Shown: positions 7,943 to 16,045, counted from the first letter of the stretch. The stretch is DNA of 28,269 nt from Nocardia spumae (GCF_020733635.1 NZ_JAJFZL010000002.1:1-28269); one strand, 5' to 3'. Numbers and translations are program-made. Notes: generated from the sequence alone by a model not told the origin.

Positions 7943-8764
7943 ATGAGCCGCCGACAGGAGCCCTGGACGGGCAAGGACACTGCTCAGTGCTTCGGGATGC
8001 TGGCGTTGATGGCCGGCGGATTGACCGCGTGCACGGGGCATTTGTCGATCGACGATATGCGCGCTTACACGCATACCGTGGGTGAGCTGGCGTCGGAGTG
8101 GGCGTTGCCGGTGCTGGCCGGTGCTGGTGGCACTGTGCTCGCGGTCGGTGTGCTGCTGGTGGTGTTGCGGCATCTGCGCGGTGCGCTGGTGGCGATGATG
8201 CGCACGGTCTGGCTGTACAAGCGGCGCTGGGCGGCGGTGCTGGCCGATCTCGAACTCACCGTGACCAGCCCGTCGGGTACCAAGGTGCCGCGGCTGCGGT
8301 CGGTGGTGCGCTTCGGTGATCAGGACGTGGTGACCGTGCAGATGGCGCGGGGACAGTCCGCGACGCTGTGGCACGAGAAGTCCGCGGCTTTGGCCTATGA
8401 GTTCGGCGCGGTCTCGGCGCAGGTGCGCCTGGGTGCCCAGCCGCATCGCGAGGTCGAGATCGTGTTCACCCGCAGCGCCCCGCGCGCACCGCGGCGTGAG
8501 CAGCTGGCGCTGCCCGCGCCCAAGGTGCACCCGATCCCGCTCACGTTGCCTGCTCAGCCGCAGGTTTTGCCCGCTCATCCGCAGTACCGGCCCAAGGGCG
8601 CGCCGGGAATGGCGGTGCGGGTCACAGGTATTCGTTTGCAAATCGTGTGGGCGATCGCAAGGCCCCACGGTCAGAATGCAGGTAGATGGTCCCGGATTTC
8701 TCGCAAGAACTTCGGGGTGCGTGGGGAATTGAGGTGGAACAGCGCATGGGCGACAGCAGTCTGA
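7943..8764 (+). CDS. Two-pass membrane protein of the transfer block
   Basis: A 273-aa protein with two hydrophobic segments at about residues 16-34 and 54-76, followed by basic residues (RHLRG, YKRRW) that should anchor a cytoplasmic C-terminal domain of about 190 aa. It has no recognised family. It precedes and overlaps the FtsK-like gene, so it may be a small Spd-type partner helping the translocase at the membrane. The last ~40 residues (from RLQIVWAIARP) overlap the FtsK start region and look less protein-like, so a small frame error or an earlier stop is possible. Its ATG forms an ATGA overlap with a dubious reading frame upstream. Confidence 0.68.
   Translation: MSRRQEPWTGKDTAQCFGMLALMAGGLTACTGHLSIDDMRAYTHTVGELASEWALPVLAGAGGTVLAVGVLLVVLRHLRGALVAMMRTVWLYKRRWAAVLADLELTVTSPSGTKVPRLRSVVRFGDQDVVTVQMARGQSATLWHEKSAALAYEFGAVSAQVRLGAQPHREVEIVFTRSAPRAPRREQLALPAPKVHPIPLTLPAQPQVLPAHPQYRPKGAPGMAVRVTGIRLQIVWAIARPHGQNAGRWSRISRKNFGVRGELRWNSAWATAV
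8056..8075. promoter_or_regulatory. Best copy of the dispersed dyad motif
   Basis: TATGCGCGCTTACACGCATA has perfect TATGCG/CGCATA arms around 8 bases. Related sites lie at 296-317, 1382-1404, 10639-10660 and 12393-12418, plus the mirrored copies in arm B. This one lies inside the membrane protein gene. The spread over the arm suits a partition or segregation site, or a regulon operator, more than a single promoter. Confidence 0.55.
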
Positions 8765-10569
8765 TCGGGCTGGGTCTGATCGCAGGGACGGGTGTGCTGA
8801 CCTTCGGTTCGATGGTCGCCTACTTCACCGCCGAAGGGATGGGCGCGCCGGGCTGGACCGGCCCGGCCGGGCTGGTCGTGATGACCGGAGGGGTCGCCGG
8901 AACTGTCGTCGCGGCCAAGGTGGGCCGTACCCGTGCCGAGCGCCGCGCCATCGAGCGCCAGCGTGCGGAATGGGAGCAGTTCACCTGCTGGTTCCACCCC
9001 CGTTTGGCTACGGCGCTGTACCGGATGCACGACCCGTTCGCGGCGATGTTGTGCTGGACCGGGGAGCAGGTGCGCCTGGGGCGTCCGCAGAACCCGATGA
9101 CCGGCGATCCCGGAGAGTGGCCGTACCCGTTCCCGTTCTGGCGGGACGAGGATCTGCCACCCGGGGTGACGCTGACCAACGAGGGCCTGTGGTTGCAGCT
9201 GCCGGACGGGTCGGTTCTGCCGAACCACGGGATCGTGCCGACGCAGGCCGGTGCCCGGGTCCAGCTGCAGATGCCCGACGGTGGATGGTCCGAGCGTGAA
9301 TTCGCCGCGCGGCTGCCCAACATCGCGTCGAGCCTGGATGTTCCGGCGGTGCAGATCGTCGCCTCCGACGGTCGGCGCCTGGTGCTGGATCTGCGGGTGG
9401 TCAATCCGCTGGCCGGGGTGGTGCGGTATCCGGGTCCGGAACCGGCGCAGACGGTCGAGGAGCTGGTCGCGCTGCTGGATGGCGTGCGGGTCGGCATGCT
9501 CGACGACGGCGGCGAGAACCGGCTGCGGGTGCGCGGCAATCACATGCTGTTCTCCGGTTTGACCGGCTCGGGCAAATCCGGTGCGGTGCAGTCGTTGTTG
9601 TGCGGGCTGGCTCCGCTGATTCCCGCGGGCATCCTGGAGGTCCACATGGTGGACCTGAAACGGATGGAGATGGCCGCCGGGGCACGGCTGTACGAGACGT
9701 GGTCGAAGACTCCGGCCGAAGCACTGGTCGCTATCCAGCGGGTGGTCAACGTGCTGGGCGAACGCCGTGACACCTACGCCGAGCATGCCGAGCGCACCGG
9801 CGAACCGGTCCGCAAGCACATCCCGAAACCCGGGGACCCTCATCTGATGCTGGTCATCGAAGAGGCGATGGCATTGCTGAAGATCCCCGACAAGCAGCAG
9901 ATCACCCTCACGCTGCCGATCCGCGGCGACGACGGCGTGGTCCGCGACACCCTGGTCAAAGGCAAGATCATCGAGCTGGCCACCTCGATGCTGATCGAGC
10001 TGCTGACCCAGGCCCGCGCGGTGGGAATCACGGTCGTCCTCACCACCCAGAACGCCGCCAAGGAGGTCCTGGAGCTGCTGCGGGATCTGGTGTCGCTGGT
10101 GATCGGTCTGCGGCAGGCCGGTCCGCAGCAGGAGCAGATGACCTTCGGGCACGGTGCGCGTGAGCGTGGTGTGCGGGCGGTCGAGATCACCGCCGAGGAG
10201 GTCGGCACCGCGTTCATGCTGTGCGAGACCGGCGGGCCTGCCCAGCGGTCCCGGTTCTATCAGGTCGAAGACATCGACATCACGCAGACGGTACGGATCT
10301 TCGGCCGTCCGCCCGGTGTGCCGTCACGGACCGAACTGGCCGCGCAAGCCGCGGCGACGGGGAAGGCCGTGGAGAAGGTGCCGGCCGAATCGGCTCCGGC
10401 CCACACCAGCGACAACGTGGTCGCCTTTCCCCCGCACGACGAGCAGGCCGACGACGGCGTGCCCCGCTGCCTGTACTGCGGCAAGGAAATCGAGCTGATT
10501 GCCGGCGGCGGCCGTCCGCCGAAGTTCTGCCGCAACAGCGATCACCGCCAGAAGTACCACCGGACATGA
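8746..10569 (+). CDS. FtsK/TraB-type DNA translocase (conjugation)
   Basis: A 607-aa FtsK/SpoIIIE-family ATPase. Two membrane helices (residues 5-27 and 38-57) precede the motor: GLTGSGKS (271-278, Walker A), VHMVDLKRMEM, HLMLVIEEA (366-374, Walker B) and VLTTQNA. Actinomycete plasmids use such a single protein (TraB/TraSA) to pass double-stranded DNA between mycelia, and that role is inferred here. It lacks the C-terminal gamma domain of chromosomal FtsK. Instead it ends with C575-x2-C578...C595-x4-H600, a probable small zinc finger that could read DNA. ATG 8746 is preferred because GAGGTGG lies 7 bases upstream; an in-frame GTG or ATG at 8686 would add 20 residues. Intact here. Confidence 0.88.
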   Translation: MGDSSLIGLGLIAGTGVLTFGSMVAYFTAEGMGAPGWTGPAGLVVMTGGVAGTVVAAKVGRTRAERRAIERQRAEWEQFTCWFHPRLATALYRMHDPFAAMLCWTGEQVRLGRPQNPMTGDPGEWPYPFPFWRDEDLPPGVTLTNEGLWLQLPDGSVLPNHGIVPTQAGARVQLQMPDGGWSEREFAARLPNIASSLDVPAVQIVASDGRRLVLDLRVVNPLAGVVRYPGPEPAQTVEELVALLDGVRVGMLDDGGENRLRVRGNHMLFSGLTGSGKSGAVQSLLCGLAPLIPAGILEVHMVDLKRMEMAAGARLYETWSKTPAEALVAIQRVVNVLGERRDTYAEHAERTGEPVRKHIPKPGDPHLMLVIEEAMALLKIPDKQQITLTLPIRGDDGVVRDTLVKGKIIELATSMLIELLTQARAVGITVVLTTQNAAKEVLELLRDLVSLVIGLRQAGPQQEQMTFGHGARERGVRAVEITAEEVGTAFMLCETGGPAQRSRFYQVEDIDITQTVRIFGRPPGVPSRTELAAQAAATGKAVEKVPAESAPAHTSDNVVAFPPHDEQADDGVPRCLYCGKEIELIAGGGRPPKFCRNSDHRQKYHRT

Positions 10570-10638
10570 AGCGCCAGGAGAAGAAGACCAGCTGACCTTG
10601 GCGGGCAGCGACCCTCCGGCGCCCGCCCCTCACCCGAT

Positions 10639-10660
10639 CTATACGCGCGTACGCGCATTG
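10639..10660. promoter_or_regulatory. Dispersed dyad motif before the DUF2637 gene
   Basis: CTATACGCGCG followed by TACGCGCATTG lies about 18 bases before the DUF2637 start and just upstream of its ribosome-binding site (GGAG, 10666-10669). It is a member of the family best seen at 8056-8075. It is a candidate operator for the gene that follows. Confidence 0.5.
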
Positions 10661-10677
10661 GAAATGGAGCACACGAC

Positions 10678-12321
10678 ATGACCACCACCACCGACACCGT
10701 TATCGTCCCTCCCATGTACGAGACCACCGGCGTCGCCCTGTGGACCCCCAACGGTCCCCGGATCATCCACACCGCAGACGACACCGGCCCCCGGTCCGCC
10801 CTCACCCGCTCCCACACTCCCGCTGTGGGATCACACGCCGAGCCGGAACAGTCACACGGGGGATCGCACACCCGTCCCACACCTGTCACACGGTCCTTTC
10901 CCCCAGTCACACAGGGGATCACACACCGTCCCACACCCGTTCCCACAGGTCACACGGGTGATCCCACACCGTCACACACCCAGTCCCACACCGTCACCCG
11001 TGGGACAGCTCCTGTCCCCCGTGTGACTGGGAACCCGTCACACACCGGCCCCCACACGTCCCCCGTGGGACAGGAGCTGTCCCACACCAGCACTGGGAAG
11101 TCCTCCGTGGGACTGGAGTTGTCCCACACCAGCACTGGGAAGTCGGCTGTGGGAGTCGACACCGATCAGGCCGCATCCCCCGTGGGAGCCCCCAAGGGCA
11201 CCCACGACGACGACACGGAGGGAACCGTTCCCATGCACATCGCCGAAGTCCATCGCACACAGGTGGCCGAGCTTCCCACCAAGGCCGACAAGATCCGCCA
11301 CATCTGCGCGATCCTCGGTAACCCCACGACCGGTGAAGTGCAGGCGTGGGCGCAAGCGTGTGAGATCAAGGCGACCCCGAAATACGTCTCCCGCCTCGTC
11401 AGCGAGTGGCGGGCCAAGCACGGCCTGGAGACCACCGGCGAGTTCCAGATCGTGACCGACGCCGATCTCGCCGCACTCAGCAACCAGGACGCCTCGGAGG
11501 ACGACGAGGACGACGAGGAGACCGAGGACAACGGACCGGCCGCCGCCGCGCTGGACCCGGAGTTGGCGACCCGGGTACGCCAGGCACAGGCCCGGCTCCC
11601 GTTGCAGGCCGATCCCGCGCTCTACACCGCCCTGTCGGACGAGGAGATGAAGGCCGAACGCGAACTCGCCGAAAAGGAGCGCGAGACCGACCGCGAGATC
11701 CGCCGGCGCCGCATGGCCGCGGATCTGGCCCGCGCCAAGCGCGACCAGGCCACGGCGGAGGCGATCTCCAAGAGCGAGGCATCTGATGCCCGCTGGCTGG
11801 AGCGCGCACGGTCGAAGAAGCGCCGCCTGACCTCCGACGACGCCAAGCTCGCTCAGCTGACCCGCAATTCGGAGTGGTCGGCGCGGGCCTTGGTTGCGGC
11901 CGTCGCGCTCGGTATGGCGTGGTCGGCGGTCAACGCCCAGCACAACCTGGTGCCCTCCGGGGACAAGGGAGATCCGCTGTTCTGGCTGTCCTACGGCGTG
12001 GAGGCGATGATCTCGCTGCCGCTGATCGTCATCATGGTCGCGGCCACCTCGGCGACCCGCTGGGGCCGCAAGATGTCGGGGGACCAGAAGAAGAAGGTGG
12101 TGGCCGTCGAGCTGGCGCTGCTGACGACCACGCTCGCGCTCAACGTCGGCCCGCACCTGTTCCCTGCCGACGGCCAGTCGATCAACCCGGGTGAGGTGTT
12201 CAAGTTCGGTATCGCCCCGGTGATGGTCGGTGTGCTGTTGCAGGTCCACACCTGGGCCTCGGATCACTACGCCGGTCTGCTGCTCAGCGTCGGCAGCGAC
12301 CGGGCGGAGAGCGACCGATGA
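10678..12321 (+). CDS. DUF2637 membrane protein with a Ser/His/Thr-repeat N-terminal region
   Basis: A 547-aa protein. Residues 40-165 are low-complexity (SHT, PTPV and VG.ELSHTSTGKS repeats, the last twice with a 14-residue period). Residues 203-245 look like a helical DNA-binding segment (ADKIRHICAIL...KYVSRLVSEWRAKHG). An acidic stretch (EDDEDDEETEDN) and a long charged coiled coil (about 315-385) follow. Four membrane helices (about 403-420, 434-456, 474-494, 509-528) form a DUF2637-type C-terminal domain. DUF2637 proteins commonly stand next to FtsK-like transfer genes in Streptomyces plasmids and are thought to act with them, as Spd-like spread proteins. GGAG lies 8 bases before the ATG. 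Intact here, broken in arm B. Confidence 0.82.
   Translation: MTTTTDTVIVPPMYETTGVALWTPNGPRIIHTADDTGPRSALTRSHTPAVGSHAEPEQSHGGSHTRPTPVTRSFPPVTQGITHRPTPVPTGHTGDPTPSHTQSHTVTRGTAPVPRVTGNPSHTGPHTSPVGQELSHTSTGKSSVGLELSHTSTGKSAVGVDTDQAASPVGAPKGTHDDDTEGTVPMHIAEVHRTQVAELPTKADKIRHICAILGNPTTGEVQAWAQACEIKATPKYVSRLVSEWRAKHGLETTGEFQIVTDADLAALSNQDASEDDEDDEETEDNGPAAAALDPELATRVRQAQARLPLQADPALYTALSDEEMKAERELAEKERETDREIRRRRMAADLARAKRDQATAEAISKSEASDARWLERARSKKRRLTSDDAKLAQLTRNSEWSARALVAAVALGMAWSAVNAQHNLVPSGDKGDPLFWLSYGVEAMISLPLIVIMVAATSATRWGRKMSGDQKKKVVAVELALLTTTLALNVGPHLFPADGQSINPGEVFKFGIAPVMVGVLLQVHTWASDHYAGLLLSVGSDRAESDR
10810..11155. repeat. Dense TCCCACA/TCACAC motif array (candidate clt)
   Basis: In about 345 bases TCCCACA occurs 8 times forward (10810, 10875, 10929, 10941, 10962, 10984, 11080, 11122) and twice inverted (10824, 11149). 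The related TCACAC occurs 8 times forward and once inverted. A 24-base direct repeat (11079-11102 and 11121-11144, period 42) lies at its end. The array is read through as Ser/His/Thr repeats of the DUF2637 protein. TraB-type translocases recognise short clustered repeats (clt) near their gene, so this array just behind the FtsK-like gene is a candidate transfer site. Confidence 0.8.
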
Positions 12322-12356
12322 GCGCCTTGACCGATGGCGACTGACCTGCTGGCAGC

Positions 12357-12392
12357 AAAGAACCCCGCCGGACCAATCCGGCGGGGTTCTTT
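12357..12392. terminator. Bidirectional intrinsic terminator
   Basis: AAAGAACCCCGCCGGA (12357-12372) pairs perfectly with 12377-12392 around a CCAA loop. The A-run on one side and T-run on the other give a U-tract in either direction. It separates the plus-strand transfer block from the minus-strand coiled-coil operon. The copy at 15976-16010 carries errors. Confidence 0.93.
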
Positions 12393-12418
12393 ACGCGCTT
12401 ACGCCCTTACACGCATAG
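12393..12418. promoter_or_regulatory. Dispersed dyad motif beside the terminator
   Basis: ACGCGCTTACGCCC followed by TTACACGCATAG lies directly behind the terminator stem, between two convergent gene ends. It contains CGCTTAC and TTACACGCATA as in the site at 8056-8075. No promoter is expected at a convergent junction, so the motif family may not be a simple operator. Confidence 0.5.
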
Positions 12419-12436
12419 CGTCCCTGTTTCTGCTGG

Positions 12437-12703
12437 TCAGCGCGTCCCCTTTCGCCTGGCCCGCTGGGGTGCCGGGCTGTAGGCGGCGTGATAGTACACG
12501 TAGTCGTTGTCGTAGCGCTGGCGATCCCGCGCGATCCGGCCCGCCTCCGAGTGCGCGACCGCACCGCCGCCGGCCGCCAGCAGCGCGAGCGCGATCACGC
12601 CACCCCAGCCGAACGCGCAGTAGGCGACCAGGCACAGAAACCCGGCACCGAGCGCGGCGAACACGACGACCGTGGGAGCGATGCCGCGGCGCTGGCGGCT
12701 CAT
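12437..12703 (-). CDS. Small two-pass membrane protein (88 aa)
   Basis: Two hydrophobic stretches (about residues 10-30 and 32-50) follow a basic start (MSRQRRG). The soluble tail of about 38 residues has YDNDYVYYH and ends in RRKGTR. No family is recognised; the N-in, C-in topology is inferred from the positive charges. Its ATG overlaps the stop of the coiled-coil gene (ATGA), so the two are coupled and may act together at the membrane. Intact in this arm. Confidence 0.72.
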   Translation of the reverse strand: MSRQRRGIAPTVVVFAALGAGFLCLVAYCAFGWGGVIALALLAAGGGAVAHSEAGRIARDRQRYDNDYVYYHAAYSPAPQRARRKGTR

Positions 12704-13800
12704 CGCGCGACCTCCCCGGAGATCACCGTGACCGTTCCGTCCTCGGCGACCTGGATCTGACCGGCGTCGCGCAGCCAATCCAGCGTCACCACCGCGGCGG
12801 TATTGGCCTTCGCGTTCGACTGGTGCCACACGCCCTCGACGAGCGTCACCGATCCGGCCGCGACCCGCTTCAACATCGCGGCCTGGGCGCCGGGCTCCGG
12901 AACCGCGGGCACCGCGGCCACCCGGGGCGCGGGCTCCGGCGCCTTGATCGTCTGGGCGAACGTCTGCATCAGCTCGCGGAATTCCTCCCGCTCGGTCCGG
13001 CGCACCTCCTCGATCTCGGCGCGGTGCGCGATCTTCAACGCGGCGATCTCGCGTTCCAGCTCCTCGATCCGGGCCTGGGCCGAGCGCAGCTGTCCCTCGG
13101 TCTTGAGCCGGGAATCGCGCGCCTCGCGGATCTCGGTCTCGGCGCGCTCGCGGGCGGCCTGGGCCTCGGCGCGATCGGTGGCCAGGGCCTCGCGCTCGGC
13201 GGTGACCTCGGCGGCCAGCTCCTCCCGCTTCGCGACCTCTTCGGCGATGCGGGCCTCACGTTCGGCGGTGGCCCGCTCGATCTCCTCGCGGACCCGGGCG
13301 ACGTGATGCGGCAGACCAGTGAGCAGCGCGGCCAGCGCGGCGATCGCGGAATCGGCCGACTCCTCCGGCTCGGCGGTCGCCGGTTCGGCCGGCGCCGGGA
13401 CCGGAGCGGGCTGCTGCTCCTCGGCCGCCGCCGCGTTGCGCCGGGTGATGCCGCGGCGTGCGGCCTCCTCCTCGGCGAGCCGCGCGGCGTCACCGGTGGA
13501 CATGTTGGCCTTCTTGCGCGGGTATCCGGCGAGGTCGGACCGGTGGCCCGGGTTGCCTTCGGTGCCGTTCTGGGCCTGCCACTGGGCCTGCCCATCTTGG
13601 CCGCAGTATTTGGGCAGAGCGCCCTTGCCGTGTGAGGCGTAGACGGTGTTGCCGCAGATCTTGCCCGGCCCCATCGGGAACCGGCACACCCCGCACGGCT
13701 CGCCGGGTTCGAAGATCTCGTGATCGGCGGCGGCCGGAGTGGTCTCGGCGCCGGAATCGGTTGCGGTGTCGGTCTTTTCGTTGCGGTTCGCAATCGGCAT
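12700..13800 (-). CDS. Zinc-binding coiled-coil protein (366 aa)
   Basis: The N-terminal part has a Cys cluster, C36-x2-C39...C49...C66 (CGVCRFP, KICG, PKYCGQDG), that should bind zinc. A Pro/Ala/Glu linker (about 125-150) follows, then a long coiled coil (about 167-285) rich in Glu, Arg and Ala. The C-terminal domain (about 310-366, VTLVEGVWHQSNAKANTAAV) may be a small winged fold. Proteins built this way occur on actinomycete plasmids and integrative elements and, like KfrA, may bind DNA or form filaments; the function is unproven. Its start lies about 400 bases from the palindrome centre, behind repeats that could be its operators. Intact here, broken in arm B. Confidence 0.78.
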   Translation of the reverse strand: MPIANRNEKTDTATDSGAETTPAAADHEIFEPGEPCGVCRFPMGPGKICGNTVYASHGKGALPKYCGQDGQAQWQAQNGTEGNPGHRSDLAGYPRKKANMSTGDAARLAEEEAARRGITRRNAAAAEEQQPAPVPAPAEPATAEPEESADSAIAALAALLTGLPHHVARVREEIERATAEREARIAEEVAKREELAAEVTAEREALATDRAEAQAARERAETEIREARDSRLKTEGQLRSAQARIEELEREIAALKIAHRAEIEEVRRTEREEFRELMQTFAQTIKAPEPAPRVAAVPAVPEPGAQAAMLKRVAAGSVTLVEGVWHQSNAKANTAAVVTLDWLRDAGQIQVAEDGTVTVISGEVAR

Positions 13801-14205
13801 GGTAGTGACTCCCCTCGCTCGGCCGGGTGACTCTCACCCTGTAACCCTGTACCACTATGGTAGTACAGAATTACAGAAAAGACAACAGGATAGGAGAAAC
13901 CTGGTGCAGATAATGGCATCCTGAAACGTGACACGCCACAGGATGCGAAGCGCGTACGAAACGTTCTCGCAGGTCACACGGCATCCACTACAGAATTACA
14001 AGAAAGTTCGTCCAAGATGTTGCGCATCCTGGAACGTGTCTGCTAAACTGGAGACATGAACGAGGGAGAGAGCCAGCGAGCCGGAGCGAAAGCCCCAGGT
14101 GAAACCCAGAAAGTGGGGGGAAGTCAGAGAATGCCCCAGTTACAGGGTACAGATTACAGTATGGTTACAATGTTTGTAAACGTAACGTTACAGGTTACCG
14201 GAATC
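13801..14205. promoter_or_regulatory. Repeat-rich junction-proximal region
   Basis: About 400 AT-richer bases. CTGTAA or TTACAG motifs recur (near 13838, 13871, 13992, 14143, 14154, 14163, 14187). GCATCCTG(A/G)AACGTG occurs at 13916-13930 and 14024-14038, with an inverted CAGGATGC near 13940. A perfect palindrome GTAACGTTAC lies at 14182-14191. TTGCGC (14020) and TAAACT (14044) are spaced 18 bases apart and make a plausible promoter reading toward the centre. The region could hold an origin, operators for the coiled-coil gene, or both. Confidence 0.55.
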
Positions 14206-14208
14206 TGA
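14056..14208 (+). pseudogene. Short reading frame running into the junction
   Basis: An ATG at 14056, directly behind the promoter-like TTGCGC/TAAACT, opens a 50-codon frame (MNEGESQRAGAKAPGETQKV at the start, FVNVTLQVTGI at the end). Its TGA stop (14206-14208) exists only because the sequence folds back. If the palindrome arose by breakage, this is the 5' part of a longer gene cut at the junction. The product has no recognised family. The mirrored copy in arm B has several base losses. Confidence 0.4.
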
Positions 14209-14219
14209 TTCCGGTAACC
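14193..14219. repeat. Palindrome centre
   Basis: GGTTACCGGAATC (14193-14205) and its complement (14207-14219) flank a single T at 14206. There is essentially no spacer. A replication fold-back, a hairpin end read through, or a template-complement read would all give this. The centre has no resemblance to the telomere sequence at the window ends. Confidence 0.95.
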
Positions 14220-14604
14220 TGTAACGTTACGTTTACAAACATTGTAACCATACTGTAATCTGTACCCTGTAACTGGGCATTCTCTGACTTCCCCCCACTT
14301 TCTGGTTTCACCTGGCTTTCGCTCCGCTCGCTGGCTCTCTCCCTCGTTCATGTCTCCAGTTTAGCAGACACGTTCCAGGATGCGCAACATCTTGGACGAA
14401 CTTTCTTGTAATTCTGTAGTGGATGCCGTGTGACCTGCGAGAACGTTTCGTACGCGCTTCGCATCCTGTGGCGTGTCACGTTTCAGGATGCCATTATCTG
14501 CACCAGGTTTCTCCTATCCTGTTGTCTTTTCTGTAATTCTGTACTACCATAGTGGTACAGGGTTACAGGGTGAGAGTCACCCGCCGAGCGAGGGAGTCAC
14601 TACC

Positions 14605-15676
14605 ATGCCGATTGCGAACCGCAACGAAAAGACCGACACCGCAACCGATTCCGGCGCCGAGACCACTCCGGCCGCCGCCGATCACGAGATCTTCGAACCC
14701 GGCGAGCCGTGCGGGTGTGCCGTTCCCGATGGGCCGGGCAAGATCTGCGGCAACACCGTCTACGCCTCACACGCAAGGCGCTCTGCCCAAATACTGCGGC
14801 CAAGATGGGCAGCCCAGTGGCAGGCCCAGAACGGCACCGAAGGCAACCCGGCCACCGTCCGACCTCGCCGGATACCCGCGCAAGAAGGCCAACATGTCCA
14901 CCGGTGACGCCGCGCGGCTCGCCGAGGAGGAGCCGCACGCCGCGCATCACCCGCGCAACGCGGCGGCGGCCGAGGAGCAGCAGCCCGCTCCGTCCCGGCG
15001 CCGGCCGAACCGGCGACCGCCGAGCCGAGGAGTCGGCCGATTCCGCGATCGCCGCGCTGGCCGCGCTGCTCACTGGTCTGCCGCATCACGTCGCCCGGGT
15101 CCGCGAGGAGATCGAGCGGGCCACCGCCGAACGTGAGGCCCGCATCGCCGAAGAGGTCGCGAAGCGGGAGGAGCTGGCCGCCGAGTCACCGCCGAGCGCG
15201 AGGCCCTGGCCACCGATCGCGCCGAGCCCAGCCGCCCGCGAGCGCGCCGAGACCGAGATCCGCGAGGCGCGCGATTCCCGGCTCAAGACCGAGGACAGCT
15301 GCGCTCGGCCCAGCCCGATCGAGGAGCTGGAACGCGAGATCGCCGCGTTGAAGATCGCGCACCGCGCCGAGATCGAGAGGTGCGCCGGACCGAGCGGGAG
15401 GAATTCCGCGAGCTGATGCAGACTTCGCCCAACATCAAGGCGCCGAGCCCGCGCCCCGGTGGCCGCGTGCCCGCGGTTCCGGAGCCCGGCGCCCAGGCCG
15501 CGATGTTGAAGCGGTCGCGGCCGGATCGTGACGCTCGTCGAGGGCGTGTGGCACCAGTCGAACGCGAAGGCCAATACCGCCGCGGTGGTGACGCTGGATT
15601 GGCTGCGCGACGCCGGTCAGATCCAGGTCGCCGAGGACGGAACGGTCACGGTGATCTCCGGGAGGTCGCGCGATGA
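14605..15676 (+). pseudogene. Zinc-binding coiled-coil gene, arm B copy (frameshifted)
   Basis: Mirror of the gene at 12700-13800. The start MPIANRNEKT and the end VTLVEGVWHQSNAKA are readable, but at least six base losses break the frame, the first at the CGVC cluster. The intact arm A copy makes sequencing error more likely than mutation. Confidence 0.75.
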
Positions 15677-15931
15677 GCCGCCACGCCGCGGCATCGCTCC
15701 CACGGTCGTCGTGTTCGCCGCGCTCGGTGCCGGGTTTCTGTGCCTGTCGCCTACTGCGCGTTCGGCTGGGGTGGCGTGATCGCGCTCGCGCTGCTGGCGG
15801 CCGCGGCGGTGCGGTCGCGCACTCGAGGCGGGCCGGATCGCGCGGGATCGCCAGCGCTACGACAACGACTACGTGTACTATCACGCCGCCTACAGCCCGG
15901 CACCCCACGGCCAGCGAAAGGGACGCGCTGA
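15673..15931 (+). pseudogene. Small membrane protein gene, arm B copy (frameshifted)
   Basis: Mirror of the 88-aa gene at 12437-12703, starting in the same ATGA overlap. The frame is lost after about 25 residues, within the first membrane segment. Confidence 0.7.
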
Positions 15932-15975
15932 CCAGCAGAAACAGGGACGCTATGCGTGTAAGGGCGTAAGCGCGT

Positions 15976-16010
15976 AAAGAACCCCCGCCGGATTGGTCCG
16001 CGGGTTCTTT
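15976..16010. terminator. Bidirectional terminator, arm B copy
   Basis: Mirror of 12357-12392. One C is gained in one stem half and two G are missing from the other, which spoils the perfect pairing seen in arm A. Confidence 0.8.
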
Positions 16011-16045
16011 GCTGCCAGCAGGTCAGTCGCCATCGGTCAAGGCGC

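Noticed and set aside
7602..7946. A 114-codon frame overlapping the ribbon-helix-helix gene, well spaced from AGGAGG and ending in an ATGA overlap with the membrane protein gene
   Set aside because: Its product is Arg/Gly/Ser-rich with no recognisable fold, as expected for a shifted frame in GC-rich DNA. The overlapping frame encodes a clear ribbon-helix-helix protein with good codon use. The signals leave a small doubt.
10566..10595. Nine-codon frame MKRQEKKTS in an ATGA overlap behind the FtsK-like gene (and an eight-codon one behind the DUF2637 gene)
   Set aside because: Too short to judge; such overlaps arise by chance after TGA stops.
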